Positions 26,282-35,164 of a DNA stretch of 61,209 nt are shown here, piece after piece (position 1 is the stretch's first letter; each line of letters starts with the position of its first letter). Source of the stretch: Hyphomicrobiales bacterium (GTDB lineage: Bacteria > Pseudomonadota > Alphaproteobacteria > Rhizobiales > Rhizobiaceae). The notes beneath the pieces were generated by a model. The model had not been told where the DNA came from and made no database searches. It saw only the letters and a program-made list of their open reading frames with translations. The stretch is taken from assembly GCA_900473745.1 (NCBI GenBank), contig UCMW01000023.1, positions 1 through 61,209 on the forward strand, given 5' to 3'. The position numbers and the translations under genes are program-made.

Positions 26282-29209
26282 ATGGCCGACTCGGCTCTGC
26301 TCCAGCGCACCGAATTGCCACGCCCGAACGTCTCGCTCGCAGATGCCAGGTTCATCTTCAACGAGTTCTATGGCTTTAGTGGCACCATACGCGAACTCGG
26401 TAGCCAGCAGGATCGCAACTTCCTGATCGATACCGGCACTGAAAGCCTCGTCCTGAAGGTCTCGCGTGCGGAGTATCCGCACCACGAGCTCGAGGCCCAG
26501 AACCACGCCATGGAGCATTTGCGCAGTCTCGACATCGGCTTGCGCATTCCCGAGCCGATCGCCGCCCTCACGGGAGACTATATTCCGCAGATCGAACTCG
26601 ATGGTGAGCGCTACTGGATCCGGCTGCTCTCCTATCTCGATGGTCAACCGCTGACCCGCCAGAAATACCTCTCGCCCGAGATCGTCTCCGCCTTGGGTGA
26701 TGTTGTGGCACGTGTCGCCTATGGACTGAAGGATTTCCGGCACGACGGCCTCGACCGGGAACTGCAATGGGACCTGCGTCGGGCAGGCCCTGTCGCCCTG
26801 CATCTCCTCAAATCCATCACGGACCAGAAGCAGCGAGACCGGATCGCCAAGGCGATGATCATGGCGGTCAAGCGCATCCAGCCGCTCGCCTCTGATCTGC
26901 GCATCCAGGCCATTCATCATGATATCACCGACGACAATGTCGTGGCGACCCCGGACGCCCCCGGACGCCTCGCGCCGGATGGCGTGATCGATTTCGGCGA
27001 CGTTCTCTATGGCTGGCTGGTCGCCGATCTCGCCGTCACTTGCGCCGCTCTGCTGCACCATGCCGATGGCGATCCATTTTTCATCTTGCCCGCGATCAAA
27101 GCCTTCCACCAACGTTTCCAGCTCACCGAGGCGGAACTGAAAGCCCTGTGGCCGCTGATTGTCGCACGCGCGGGTGTGCTCGTCGCCAGCAGCGAACAAC
27201 AGCTCTCGATCGATCCGGACAATGACTACATCCTCGGCAACGTCGACCATGAACGGACCATATTCGAGGTCGCCACCTCGGCACCTTATCCGCTGATGGA
27301 AGCCGCAATCTTGGACGCTGCGGGCATGAACCCCGATGCGCCAGAGATCGAAATTTCACATCCGCTGCTGCCTTCGCTCACGCCTTCGGATTTTCGCCTG
27401 ACCGACCTGACCGTCACCAGCTCGGACCTGCCGCGCGACAGCTGGGCAGACCAGGAGATCGACTGGAAGCTGCTCGCACGTGCTGCGGTGGAGACCGGTG
27501 TCGCTTCGACGCGCTACGGCGAATTCAGGCTCTCCTACACCCGGCCTCTCTCTGCAACGCCCCCGGCCACCTTTGCCCTGCATATCGACGTCTGCCTTCC
27601 CGGAGCGACGGAAGCCTTTGCCCCCTTCGATGGCACCATCGTGCTCGACGGGCATCATCTCATCTTGTCTTCGCATGCTCTGTCGCTCCATCTTGATGGT
27701 ATCGACTGCAGCCTCGAAGACGGGGCGAGCGTCACAGCCGGGGACGCGATCGGCAAGGTGGCCGGTGCAGCCGGCGGCATCGGCGGCCTGCGTATCCAGC
27801 TGTGCCGCGATCCGGATCTCGTTCCACCGCTCTTCGCGAGGCCACGACAGAGCGCAATCTGGAGCCACATCTGCCCATCTCCGTCTCGCCTTCTCGGCGT
27901 CGGCGTCGATGCGCCGGCACCTCAAAGCGAGAGCCTGCTGGAGCGCCGCCACAGGAGCTTCGCCAAGCCGCAGAAGAACTATTATGCCGATCCGCCCCAG
28001 ATCGAACGCGGCTGGAAAGAGCATCTCTTCGACGTGAATGGTCGCGCCTATCTCGACATGGTCAACAACGTTACGATTCTCGGTCACGGCCATCCGCGCC
28101 TCGCCGAAGCGGTCGGGCGTCAATGGGCTTTGCTCAACACCAATTCCCGCTTTCACTATGCAGCCGTCGCGGAGTTTTCCGACCGACTGGCATCGCTGGC
28201 CCCGGAAGGCCTGGACACCGTCTTTCTGGTGAATTCGGGTTCAGAGGCCGTGGATTTGGCCCTGCGTCTCGCTTGGGCTCACAGCGGCCACCGCAACATC
28301 CTCAGCCTGCTTGAGGCCTATCACGGCTGGACGGTCGCCAGCGACGCCGTCTCGACATCGATCGCCGACAATCCTCGCGCACTGGAAAGCCGCCCCGACT
28401 GGGTTCATCCGGTCATGTCACCCAACACCTACAGGGGCAAACATCGCGGCGACGGATCGACAGAAGCCTATGTCGCAGCTGTGGCCGAAAAGATCGCAGA
28501 GATCGAGAACGCCGGCAGCCGCCTCGGCGGCTTCATCGCCGAAAGCGTCTATGGCAATGCCGGCGGCATTCCGCTGCCCCCCGGATACCTGCGCGAAGTC
28601 TATGCCCTGGTTCATGAACGCGGCGGGCTGTGCATCGCCGACGAAGTCCAGGTCGGCTATGGCCGTCTCGGCCACCATTTCTGGGGCTTCGAGCAACAGG
28701 GCGTCGTGCCTGACATCATCACGGTCGCCAAGGGCATGGGCAATGGCCAGCCGCTTGGCGCGGTGATTACACGACGAGACATTGCCGACAGTCTGGAAAA
28801 GGAAGGCTATTTCTTTTCGTCGTCCGGCGGCAGCCCCGTGAGCTGCGTTGTCGGCATGACGGTGCTGGACGTCATGCGCGACGAAGACCTGCAAGAAAAT
28901 GCACGCGTCATTGGGGATCATCTGAAGGCCCGCTTGGAAGCCTTGGGACAGCGCTTCCCGCTTGTCGGCGCTGTTCATGGCATGGGTCTCTATCTCGGAC
29001 TGGAATTCGTTCGCGACCGCGAGACACTCGAGCCGGCGACGGAAGAGACGGCTGGCATCTGCCACAGGTTGCTCGATCTCGGCGTGATCATGCAACCGAC
29101 GGGCGATCATCTTAACGTTTTAAAAATAAAGCCGCCGCTCTGCCTGAGCCGCGAAAGTGCGGATTTCTTCGTCGACATGCTGGAAAAGGTGCTTTCTGAC
29201 GGCTGGTGA
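26282..29209 (+). CDS. APH kinase / M23-like barrel / class III aminotransferase fusion
   Basis: A 975-residue three-part protein. Residues about 20-330 are an aminoglycoside-phosphotransferase-type small-molecule kinase with catalytic Asp214 (IHHDITDDNVV) and metal-binding Asp237 (VIDFGDVLYG). Residues about 430-545 resemble an M23/lipoyl-type beta barrel (DGTIVLDGHHLIL, SVTAGDAIGKVAG) without visible zinc ligands. Residues about 560-975 are a class III PLP enzyme with PLP Lys817 (TVAKGMGNGQPLGAV). The kinase and PLP parts match hydroxylysine kinase (AGPHD1) and the AGXT2L-type ammonia-phospho-lyases, so a phosphorylation then elimination of an amino alcohol such as hydroxylysine or ethanolamine is likely. 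The substrate is inferred. Confidence 0.85.
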   Translation: MADSALLQRTELPRPNVSLADARFIFNEFYGFSGTIRELGSQQDRNFLIDTGTESLVLKVSRAEYPHHELEAQNHAMEHLRSLDIGLRIPEPIAALTGDYIPQIELDGERYWIRLLSYLDGQPLTRQKYLSPEIVSALGDVVARVAYGLKDFRHDGLDRELQWDLRRAGPVALHLLKSITDQKQRDRIAKAMIMAVKRIQPLASDLRIQAIHHDITDDNVVATPDAPGRLAPDGVIDFGDVLYGWLVADLAVTCAALLHHADGDPFFILPAIKAFHQRFQLTEAELKALWPLIVARAGVLVASSEQQLSIDPDNDYILGNVDHERTIFEVATSAPYPLMEAAILDAAGMNPDAPEIEISHPLLPSLTPSDFRLTDLTVTSSDLPRDSWADQEIDWKLLARAAVETGVASTRYGEFRLSYTRPLSATPPATFALHIDVCLPGATEAFAPFDGTIVLDGHHLILSSHALSLHLDGIDCSLEDGASVTAGDAIGKVAGAAGGIGGLRIQLCRDPDLVPPLFARPRQSAIWSHICPSPSRLLGVGVDAPAPQSESLLERRHRSFAKPQKNYYADPPQIERGWKEHLFDVNGRAYLDMVNNVTILGHGHPRLAEAVGRQWALLNTNSRFHYAAVAEFSDRLASLAPEGLDTVFLVNSGSEAVDLALRLAWAHSGHRNILSLLEAYHGWTVASDAVSTSIADNPRALESRPDWVHPVMSPNTYRGKHRGDGSTEAYVAAVAEKIAEIENAGSRLGGFIAESVYGNAGGIPLPPGYLREVYALVHERGGLCIADEVQVGYGRLGHHFWGFEQQGVVPDIITVAKGMGNGQPLGAVITRRDIADSLEKEGYFFSSSGGSPVSCVVGMTVLDVMRDEDLQENARVIGDHLKARLEALGQRFPLVGAVHGMGLYLGLEFVRDRETLEPATEETAGICHRLLDLGVIMQPTGDHLNVLKIKPPLCLSRESADFFVDMLEKVLSDGW

Positions 29210-29370
29210 CATCCCCAGAGGCACTACCATATTCCTAACGCGCAGCAGCGAAACGCCACCTTCATGTAAAGGAAGCGCAAAGCGCAAAACTGAGTAGACT
29301 AAAAGGCCGCTTCACAGCGTTTTGGAGAGTGGTCTATCTTCGGACAGAAATGCAAGCCGAAGGAATTTCC

Positions 29371-29778
29371 ATGCCCACCATGCCGGAGCAAATCGCCCCC
29401 CAGCTGCTCATCTGGGTCGTGGCTCTGTTCATCATCAAGCACTTGGTGGCCGACTTCCTTTTCCAGACAAGCTGGATGGCAAAGGGCAAGGAACAACCGA
29501 AGAACTGGCTTGCCCCGCTGCTCGCCCATGTCTCGGTCCATGCAGGTGGCACGTTGCTTATCGCTCTCGTGTTCGCTCCGCAGCTGGCCTGGCTTGCGGT
29601 GGTCGATTTCGTCGTGCATGGGCTGATCGACAAGAGCAAGACGCTCATCCAGCAGCGATACCGATTCAAGGTCGAGCAGGCCGCATACTGGTGGCTACTC
29701 GGTACAGACCAGACACTTCATCACCTGACACATCTGGTCTTCGCCATCTGGATCGCATCGACGGCAACAGCCGGCTGA
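29371..29778 (+). CDS. DUF3307 membrane protein
   Basis: A 135-residue small integral membrane protein with about three or four hydrophobic helices. The KHLVADFLFQTSWMA and DQTLHHLTHL segments with conserved His and Asp are typical of DUF3307 proteins, whose function is unknown. The ATG at 29371 has AGGA 7 nt upstream; earlier in-frame starts lack a ribosome site. It stands alone, meeting the LysR gene tail to tail with an 8-nt gap. Confidence 0.82.
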   Translation: MPTMPEQIAPQLLIWVVALFIIKHLVADFLFQTSWMAKGKEQPKNWLAPLLAHVSVHAGGTLLIALVFAPQLAWLAVVDFVVHGLIDKSKTLIQQRYRFKVEQAAYWWLLGTDQTLHHLTHLVFAIWIASTATAG

Positions 29779-29786
29779 CCGGGGTC

Positions 29787-30680
29787 TCAGACCCGCGACA
29801 ACTCCCGGACGATCCAATCGCGAAAGGCGACGAGAGGCGGATACGCTGCGCGTTCACGCGGAAATGCGAGATAGTAGCGTTGCGCACTCCGCATCGGCCG
29901 GTCGACGGCAGGGACGAGTTCGCCCCGCGCGAGTTCATCCTGGATCAGGAAGGTCGGCAACAGCGCGACGCCCAGGCCGCCGATCGCCGCTTGAGACGCC
30001 GTGGCGAACTGGTCAAAGAGCATGCCGTGCACACTTTCGAAAACGACACTGTTCTCGGTGAACCACCGTTCCCAGGCATCGGGCCGCGTGGTGAGATGCA
30101 GCAGCGAAACGTTCAACAGATCCGCCGGTTTCGCGATCACATGGTCGTGTCTGTAGGCAGGACTGCAGGCCGGAACGGTTTCTTCCTGCATCAGCAAAGT
30201 CAGTTCTGCCCCCGGCCAGACGGCATCGCCGAAATGGATCGCGGCATCGATCGAATCGAGGCGGAAGTCGAAGGGTGACAGCCGCGTCACCAGATTGATC
30301 GTGATGCCGGGATTGGCGGCCAGAAACTGGCCGAGACGCGGCGCGAGCCAGCGCGCGCCAAAGGTCGGCAGGATCGCGAGGTTGAGCGTGCCTCCATGCG
30401 GATTGGCGCGAAGATTGAGCGAAGCGCTTGAAATGCGCCGGAGCGCCTCACGGATCTCGCGGGCATAGCCGTCACCGGCGACCGTCAGCCGGATCGTCTG
30501 CCGCTCGCGCAGGAAGAGTTCGACGCCAAGCTGGTTCTCCAATGCCTTGATCTGTCGGCTGACCGCACTCTGCGTGAGATTAAGCTCCCGTGCTGCCGCC
30601 GTGATGCTCGCCGTCCGGGCCGCAGCCTCAAAGGCAGTGAGCAGCGAAAGCGATGGAAGGAAGCGACGGGCAGGCAGCAT
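29787..30680 (-). CDS. LysR-family regulator, GcvA type
   Basis: A 297-residue LysR-type regulator with an N-terminal helix-turn-helix (residues about 18-60, ITAAARELNLTQSAVSRQI) and a periplasmic-binding-like effector domain. AAAGG lies about 7 nt before the ATG at 30680; an ATG two codons upstream is possible. It is divergent from the FAD oxidoreductase and aldehyde dehydrogenase genes, and probably regulates them in response to a lysine-pathway metabolite. Confidence 0.88.
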   Translation of the reverse strand: MLPARRFLPSLSLLTAFEAAARTASITAAARELNLTQSAVSRQIKALENQLGVELFLRERQTIRLTVAGDGYAREIREALRRISSASLNLRANPHGGTLNLAILPTFGARWLAPRLGQFLAANPGITINLVTRLSPFDFRLDSIDAAIHFGDAVWPGAELTLLMQEETVPACSPAYRHDHVIAKPADLLNVSLLHLTTRPDAWERWFTENSVVFESVHGMLFDQFATASQAAIGGLGVALLPTFLIQDELARGELVPAVDRPMRSAQRYYLAFPRERAAYPPLVAFRDWIVRELSRV

Positions 30681-30841
30681 GGTCATGCCTTTTCGGAATG
30701 ATCTCTTGAGAATTTATCGCTGGAATGGCGTAGAACGGTCTTCTAGAAATCACAAGACTGTACGGGGCGGAATGATATCGGACGTAAACCCATGTCCGGA
30801 TTGCCAGCCTCGGGACAATGAATATTCCCCGGGGGCCTATC

Positions 30842-32125
30842 ATGCTGAACGATCCTCGCTCCCACGGACTTTGGGAAAAGACGGCGCCCGCCGCTCCGCT
30901 GACGACGGCCCTCGAGGGGGCCGCGAAGGCAGATGTCGTGATCGTCGGCGGCGGCTACACAGGCCTCTCCGCGGCGCTGCATCTCGCAGAAGCCGGCACC
31001 AATGTCATTCTCCTGGAAGCCAAGGAAATCGGCTTCGGTGGCGCCGGCCGCAATGTTGGCCTGATCAATGCCGGTATGTGGGTCATGCCCGACGATCTGC
31101 CCGGTGAGCTCGGCCCGGTCTATGGCGAGCGGCTTCTCGATCTGCTCGGCAACGGACCGCGCACGGTTATGGATCTGATCGACCGGCACGGCATTGAATG
31201 CGAACTGGAGCGCTCAGGCACCCTGCACTGCGCGGTCGGCAGCGCCGGTCGCGAGGAAATCGAAGCTCGCGCCGAGCAGTGGCAGCGTCGCGGTGCGCCT
31301 GTGGACCTGCTCGACGAGGCGGAGACAGAGCACAAGATCGGCACCCGTGCCTACCAAGGCTCCCTGCTCGACCGCCGCGCTGGCACGTTGCAACCGCTCG
31401 CCTATGCCCGTGGCCTTGCCCACGCGGCACAGAAGGCCGGAGCGGTTCTGCATACGGCAAGCCCGGTTGAAGCCTATGAGAAGACCGCGGACGGCTGGCG
31501 AGTAATTACAGCCGTCGGCACCGTCGATGCCCAGTGGATCGTCGTCGCCACCGATGCCTACAGTCACGGACCCTTCGCCGCCGTGCGCGAAGAACAGGTC
31601 CACCTGCCCTATTTCAACTTCGCCACTGTTCCTCTTAGCGATAATCTCCGTAAGTCTATCCTGACGGAACGTCAGGGCTGCTGGGATACGAAGGAAGTCC
31701 TGTCTTCCTTCCGCATGGACAAGGCCGGTCGCATGGTCTTCGGCAGCGTTGGCGCCCTGCGCGGCACCGGCCTTTCGATCCACCGCGCCTGGGCACAACG
31801 AGCGCTGAAAGCAATCTTCCCGCAGATCGGTGACATCGCCTTCGAAAGCGAGTGGTACGGCCAGATCGGCATGACGACGAATGCGCTACCGCGCTTCCAC
31901 AAGTTTGCGCCCGGCGTCATCGGCTTCTCCGGCTATAACGGCCGCGGAATTTCACCGGGCACCGTCTTCGGCAAGACGATCGCCAGCCACATCCTCGGCC
32001 AGATGACAGAGGGAGAACTGCCCCTGCCACTCACCGATCCCCACGCACCGGCCTTCCGCACCCTGAAGGAAGCATGGTACGAGGCCGGCGCCCAGGTGGC
32101 GCATCTGACCGGCGCACGATTTTGA
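30842..32125 (+). CDS. FAD-dependent amine oxidase, probable L-pipecolate oxidase
   Basis: A 427-residue DAO/DadA-family flavoenzyme. The FAD Rossmann signature VVIVGGGYTGLSAALHL is at about residues 31-50; the C-terminal GYNGRGISPGTVFGK closes the flavin site. It lies 38 nt before an ALDH7-type dehydrogenase. In Pseudomonas the same pair, AmaA and AmaB, oxidises L-pipecolate to piperideine-6-carboxylate and then to aminoadipate. A gamma-glutamylputrescine oxidase-like role is an alternative for the family. The ATG at 30842 has GGGGG upstream; one at 30818 is possible. Confidence 0.72.
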   Translation: MLNDPRSHGLWEKTAPAAPLTTALEGAAKADVVIVGGGYTGLSAALHLAEAGTNVILLEAKEIGFGGAGRNVGLINAGMWVMPDDLPGELGPVYGERLLDLLGNGPRTVMDLIDRHGIECELERSGTLHCAVGSAGREEIEARAEQWQRRGAPVDLLDEAETEHKIGTRAYQGSLLDRRAGTLQPLAYARGLAHAAQKAGAVLHTASPVEAYEKTADGWRVITAVGTVDAQWIVVATDAYSHGPFAAVREEQVHLPYFNFATVPLSDNLRKSILTERQGCWDTKEVLSSFRMDKAGRMVFGSVGALRGTGLSIHRAWAQRALKAIFPQIGDIAFESEWYGQIGMTTNALPRFHKFAPGVIGFSGYNGRGISPGTVFGKTIASHILGQMTEGELPLPLTDPHAPAFRTLKEAWYEAGAQVAHLTGARF

Positions 32126-32163
32126 ACGAACAAGAACCAGGTAGACCTGACGGAAGGACCACC

Positions 32164-33705
32164 ATGACCCTCGCCAATCTCAATTTCTCCGCCGAAACAG
32201 CAACGCTGATGGCAAGCTTTGGCGTCGACGCCAAGGCGCTGACCGGCGGCACGCTTTCGGTTCGCTCGCCCATCAATGGCGAGACCATCGCAGCCGTCGC
32301 CGAAATCTCGGCCGACGACACTCGCAAGGCGATCGATGCCGCTCACAAGGCCTTCCTCGAATGGCGCCTTGTGCCCGCCCCGCAGCGTGGCGAATTGATC
32401 CGCCTGCTCGGCGAAGAACTGCGCGCCGCCAAGACCGAACTCGGCCGCCTCGTCTCCATCGAAGTCGGCAAGATCACCTCGGAGGGCCTCGGCGAAGTCC
32501 AGGAAATGATCGACATCTGCGATTTCGCAGTCGGCCTGTCGCGCCAGCTCTATGGCTTGACCATCGCGACCGAACGCGCCGAACACCGTATGATGGAAAC
32601 CTGGCACCCGCTCGGCGTTACCGGCATCATCTCGGCCTTCAACTTCCCCGTCGCGGTCTGGTCCTGGAACGCGGCTCTTGCGCTCGTCTGCGGCAACTCC
32701 ACGATCTGGAAGCCTTCGGAAAAGACCCCGCTCACCGCCATCGCCACCCAGGCCATCTTCGAAAAGGCGGTGAAGCGCTACAACGTCCAGGGCGGCAAGG
32801 CCCCGGCAAATCTCGCGACGCTGCTGATCGGCGGCCGTGACATCGGCGAAATCCTCGTCGATCACCCGAAGGTTCCGCTGATCTCGGCGACTGGCTCGAC
32901 CGCCATGGGTCGCACCGTCGGCCCGCGTGTCGCTGCTCGCTTCGGTCGCTCGATCCTGGAACTCGGCGGCAACAATGCCGCAATCGTCGGCCCGACCGCC
33001 GATCTTGATCTAACGCTGCGCGGCGTCGCTTTCTCCGCCATGGGCACGGCCGGCCAGCGCTGCACCACGCTGCGTCGCCTCTTCGTCCACGAGAGCGTCT
33101 ACGACACCCTCGTGCCGCGCCTGATCAAGGCCTATGGCTCAGTTACCATTGGCAACCCGCTCGAAGCCGGCAATCTGATCGGACCGCTGATCGACAAGGG
33201 CTCCTTTGAGCGCATGCAGCGCGCCCTGGAGGCCGCCAAGGCCAATGGCGGCAAGGTACATGGCGGTGACCGCGTCCGCTCTGACGAAGCAGCTGACGCC
33301 TTCTACGTGCGCCCGGCACTCGTCGAGATGCCGGACCAGTGCGGCCCGGTCGTCGAGGAAACCTTCGCCCCGATCCTCTACGTCATCAGGTATGCCGACT
33401 TCGACACGGCGCTCGCGCTCAACAACGACGTACCGCAGGGTCTCTCCTCGTCGATCTTCACGAACGACATCCGCGAAGCCGAAGCCTTCGTCTCCGACCG
33501 TGGTTCGGACTGCGGCATCGCCAACGTCAATATCGGTCCATCGGGTGCGGAAATTGGTGGTGCCTTCGGTGGCGAGAAGGAAACCGGCGGTGGCCGTGAG
33601 TCCGGCTCGGACAGCTGGAAGGCCTATATGCGCCGCCAGACCAACACCGTGAACTACGGTCGCACCCTGCCGCTCGCTCAGGGCGTCAAGTTCGACATCG
33701 ACTAA
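32164..33705 (+). CDS. amaB: Alpha-aminoadipate-semialdehyde dehydrogenase (ALDH7 family)
   Basis: A 513-residue aldehyde dehydrogenase of the ALDH7A1/AmaB group, oxidising aminoadipate semialdehyde (in equilibrium with piperideine-6-carboxylate) to 2-aminoadipate. General base Glu266 (LELGGNN) and nucleophile Cys300 (GTAGQRCTTLRRL) are present; the C-terminal GAFGGEKETGGGRESGSD is diagnostic of ALDH7. GGAAGGA precedes the ATG at 32164. It forms an operon with the upstream flavoenzyme and ends in a strong terminator. It could also receive the product of the kinase/phospho-lyase fusion encoded 3 kb upstream. Confidence 0.88.
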   Translation: MTLANLNFSAETATLMASFGVDAKALTGGTLSVRSPINGETIAAVAEISADDTRKAIDAAHKAFLEWRLVPAPQRGELIRLLGEELRAAKTELGRLVSIEVGKITSEGLGEVQEMIDICDFAVGLSRQLYGLTIATERAEHRMMETWHPLGVTGIISAFNFPVAVWSWNAALALVCGNSTIWKPSEKTPLTAIATQAIFEKAVKRYNVQGGKAPANLATLLIGGRDIGEILVDHPKVPLISATGSTAMGRTVGPRVAARFGRSILELGGNNAAIVGPTADLDLTLRGVAFSAMGTAGQRCTTLRRLFVHESVYDTLVPRLIKAYGSVTIGNPLEAGNLIGPLIDKGSFERMQRALEAAKANGGKVHGGDRVRSDEAADAFYVRPALVEMPDQCGPVVEETFAPILYVIRYADFDTALALNNDVPQGLSSSIFTNDIREAEAFVSDRGSDCGIANVNIGPSGAEIGGAFGGEKETGGGRESGSDSWKAYMRRQTNTVNYGRTLPLAQGVKFDID

Positions 33706-33711
33706 AAACAC

Positions 33712-33742
33712 AAAGGCCGGCGGTCATCCCGCCGGCCTTTTC
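33712..33742. terminator. Terminator between amaB and tonB
   Basis: Stem AAAGGCCGGCGG (33712-33723) / CCGCCGGCCTTT (33729-33740) with A- and T-rich flanks. It lies between convergent genes and can serve both. Confidence 0.92.
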
Positions 33743-33760
33743 TAATTCTACGGCTGCCAC

Positions 33761-34684
33761 TCAGCGAAGGTTGAACCGCACCGGCGCCGTGATCGTCTTG
33801 TTCACACCTTCAGGCGGTGCCGGAACCGGGGAAGCCGCCCGCACCATGTCGAGCACGGCGCTGTCGAGCGTCGGATAGCCTGAGGACCGCGACAGCGATA
33901 CCGACAAAACATTACCAGAATCGTCGATCCGGAAGCGCACATAGACCGTGCCCTCTTCGCGGTTGCTGCGCGCGGCGCTCGGATAACGCTTACGGCGCTC
34001 GAGATGCGACATCAGCCGCGATTGCCACCGCGCTGGCGAAACGCTGCGACCGGAACCATTGGCCGTCGCCGAAGCTGCGTTGCGGGTCGACTGGGCCACC
34101 TCGGCCTTGGCCGTGCGCGCAGCCTGGCTGGCCGGGGGTTGGACCTGTTTCTTGACCACCTTCTTCGGGGCAGGTTCTTTCTTCTTTTCGACAGGCGGCT
34201 TAGGCACCGGCGGCCGCATCATCGGGATCGGAACCTCGACATTCTCGAGTTCCGCCATCACCATCTGCTCGATCGGGTCGATTTCAGGCACCGGCTCGGG
34301 TAAAGGCTCGGGTTCGATGACTGGAGGCGGTTCCGTCAGCGCCTCCGCCACTTCCGGCTCGGCTTCCGGCGGCGGAGGCTCCGGCAAAGGCTGCTCAACC
34401 GTCTCCGGGATAGGTTCCGGCAATGGCTCGCTGGTTGCGGTTTTCACCTCTTCCGCGTCGACCTGTTCGGTCGAGATCTCGTTCTCTTCGGTGATGACCG
34501 CTTCGGGTTCGGGCGCAAGCTCGATCATGATGGCAGGCGGCGGCCCGCTGTCGGCAACGGCCATCTCGGGCTCGCGCAGGAGAACCGCAACTGCGCCCGC
34601 ATGCACGGTCGCAATCAACAGGCCGGCCGTGGTCCACAACAGCCCCTCGCCAATGGCGCGCTTCGTGGAGCGGGGCTCGATCAT
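33761..34684 (-). CDS. tonB: TonB-family energy transducer
   Basis: A 307-residue inner-membrane-anchored periplasm-spanning protein that passes proton-motive energy to outer-membrane receptors. One N-terminal helix (about residues 14-33), a long Pro/Glu-rich and then Pro/Lys-rich stretch (about 45-190), and a C-terminal TonB domain (RSSGYPTLDSAVLDMV) are visible. Its ATG overlaps the exbD stop by 4 nt, so it is the last gene of exbB-exbD-tonB. Confidence 0.92.
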   Translation of the reverse strand: MIEPRSTKRAIGEGLLWTTAGLLIATVHAGAVAVLLREPEMAVADSGPPPAIMIELAPEPEAVITEENEISTEQVDAEEVKTATSEPLPEPIPETVEQPLPEPPPPEAEPEVAEALTEPPPVIEPEPLPEPVPEIDPIEQMVMAELENVEVPIPMMRPPVPKPPVEKKKEPAPKKVVKKQVQPPASQAARTAKAEVAQSTRNAASATANGSGRSVSPARWQSRLMSHLERRKRYPSAARSNREEGTVYVRFRIDDSGNVLSVSLSRSSGYPTLDSAVLDMVRAASPVPAPPEGVNKTITAPVRFNLR

Positions 34685-35160
34685 GGGGCGGTCTCCGCTG
34701 GCGCAGGCGCCGGATCTGCCCCTGATGCTTGCGCTGCCGGCAGGCTTTCCAAACCAACGAGCGCGATCTTCAGGTAACCGGCATCCCGCAACAGGTTCAT
34801 GACTTCCATGAACTGGCCGTAGTCCACGGTCTTGTCGGCCCGCAGGAAGATCCGGGCATCCTTGTTGCCCTCCGTCATCCTGTCGAGCGATGCGCCAAGG
34901 CCTTCGCGGGCAACAGTGTCATTGCCGAGCGACAGGCTCATGTCTTCCTTCAGCGTCACGTAGACGGGCTCATCCGGCCGCTCGGCGGGCTTCGCCGTCG
35001 ACGCCGGCAGATCCACATTCACATCGACCGTCGAGAGCGGCGCTGCGACCATGAAGATGATCAGCAGCACAAGCATGACGTCGATGAAGGGCGTCACATT
35101 GATTTCGTGGTTCTCGACGAGATCGTCACCAGAGCTGTTTTCGCGGATACCTCCAGCCAT
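34681..35160 (-). CDS. exbD: Biopolymer transport protein ExbD
   Basis: A 159-residue single-pass membrane protein of the TonB motor. The helix begins with INVTPFIDVMLVLLIIFMV, which includes the essential proton-path aspartate in FIDV. A periplasmic domain follows, ending in an Ala/Pro-rich tail. The ATG at 35160 gives the standard start; the frame is open further upstream. It starts 4 nt after exbB and overlaps tonB. Confidence 0.93.
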   Translation of the reverse strand: MAGGIRENSSGDDLVENHEINVTPFIDVMLVLLIIFMVAAPLSTVDVNVDLPASTAKPAERPDEPVYVTLKEDMSLSLGNDTVAREGLGASLDRMTEGNKDARIFLRADKTVDYGQFMEVMNLLRDAGYLKIALVGLESLPAAQASGADPAPAPAETAP

Positions 35161-35164
35161 CGTT

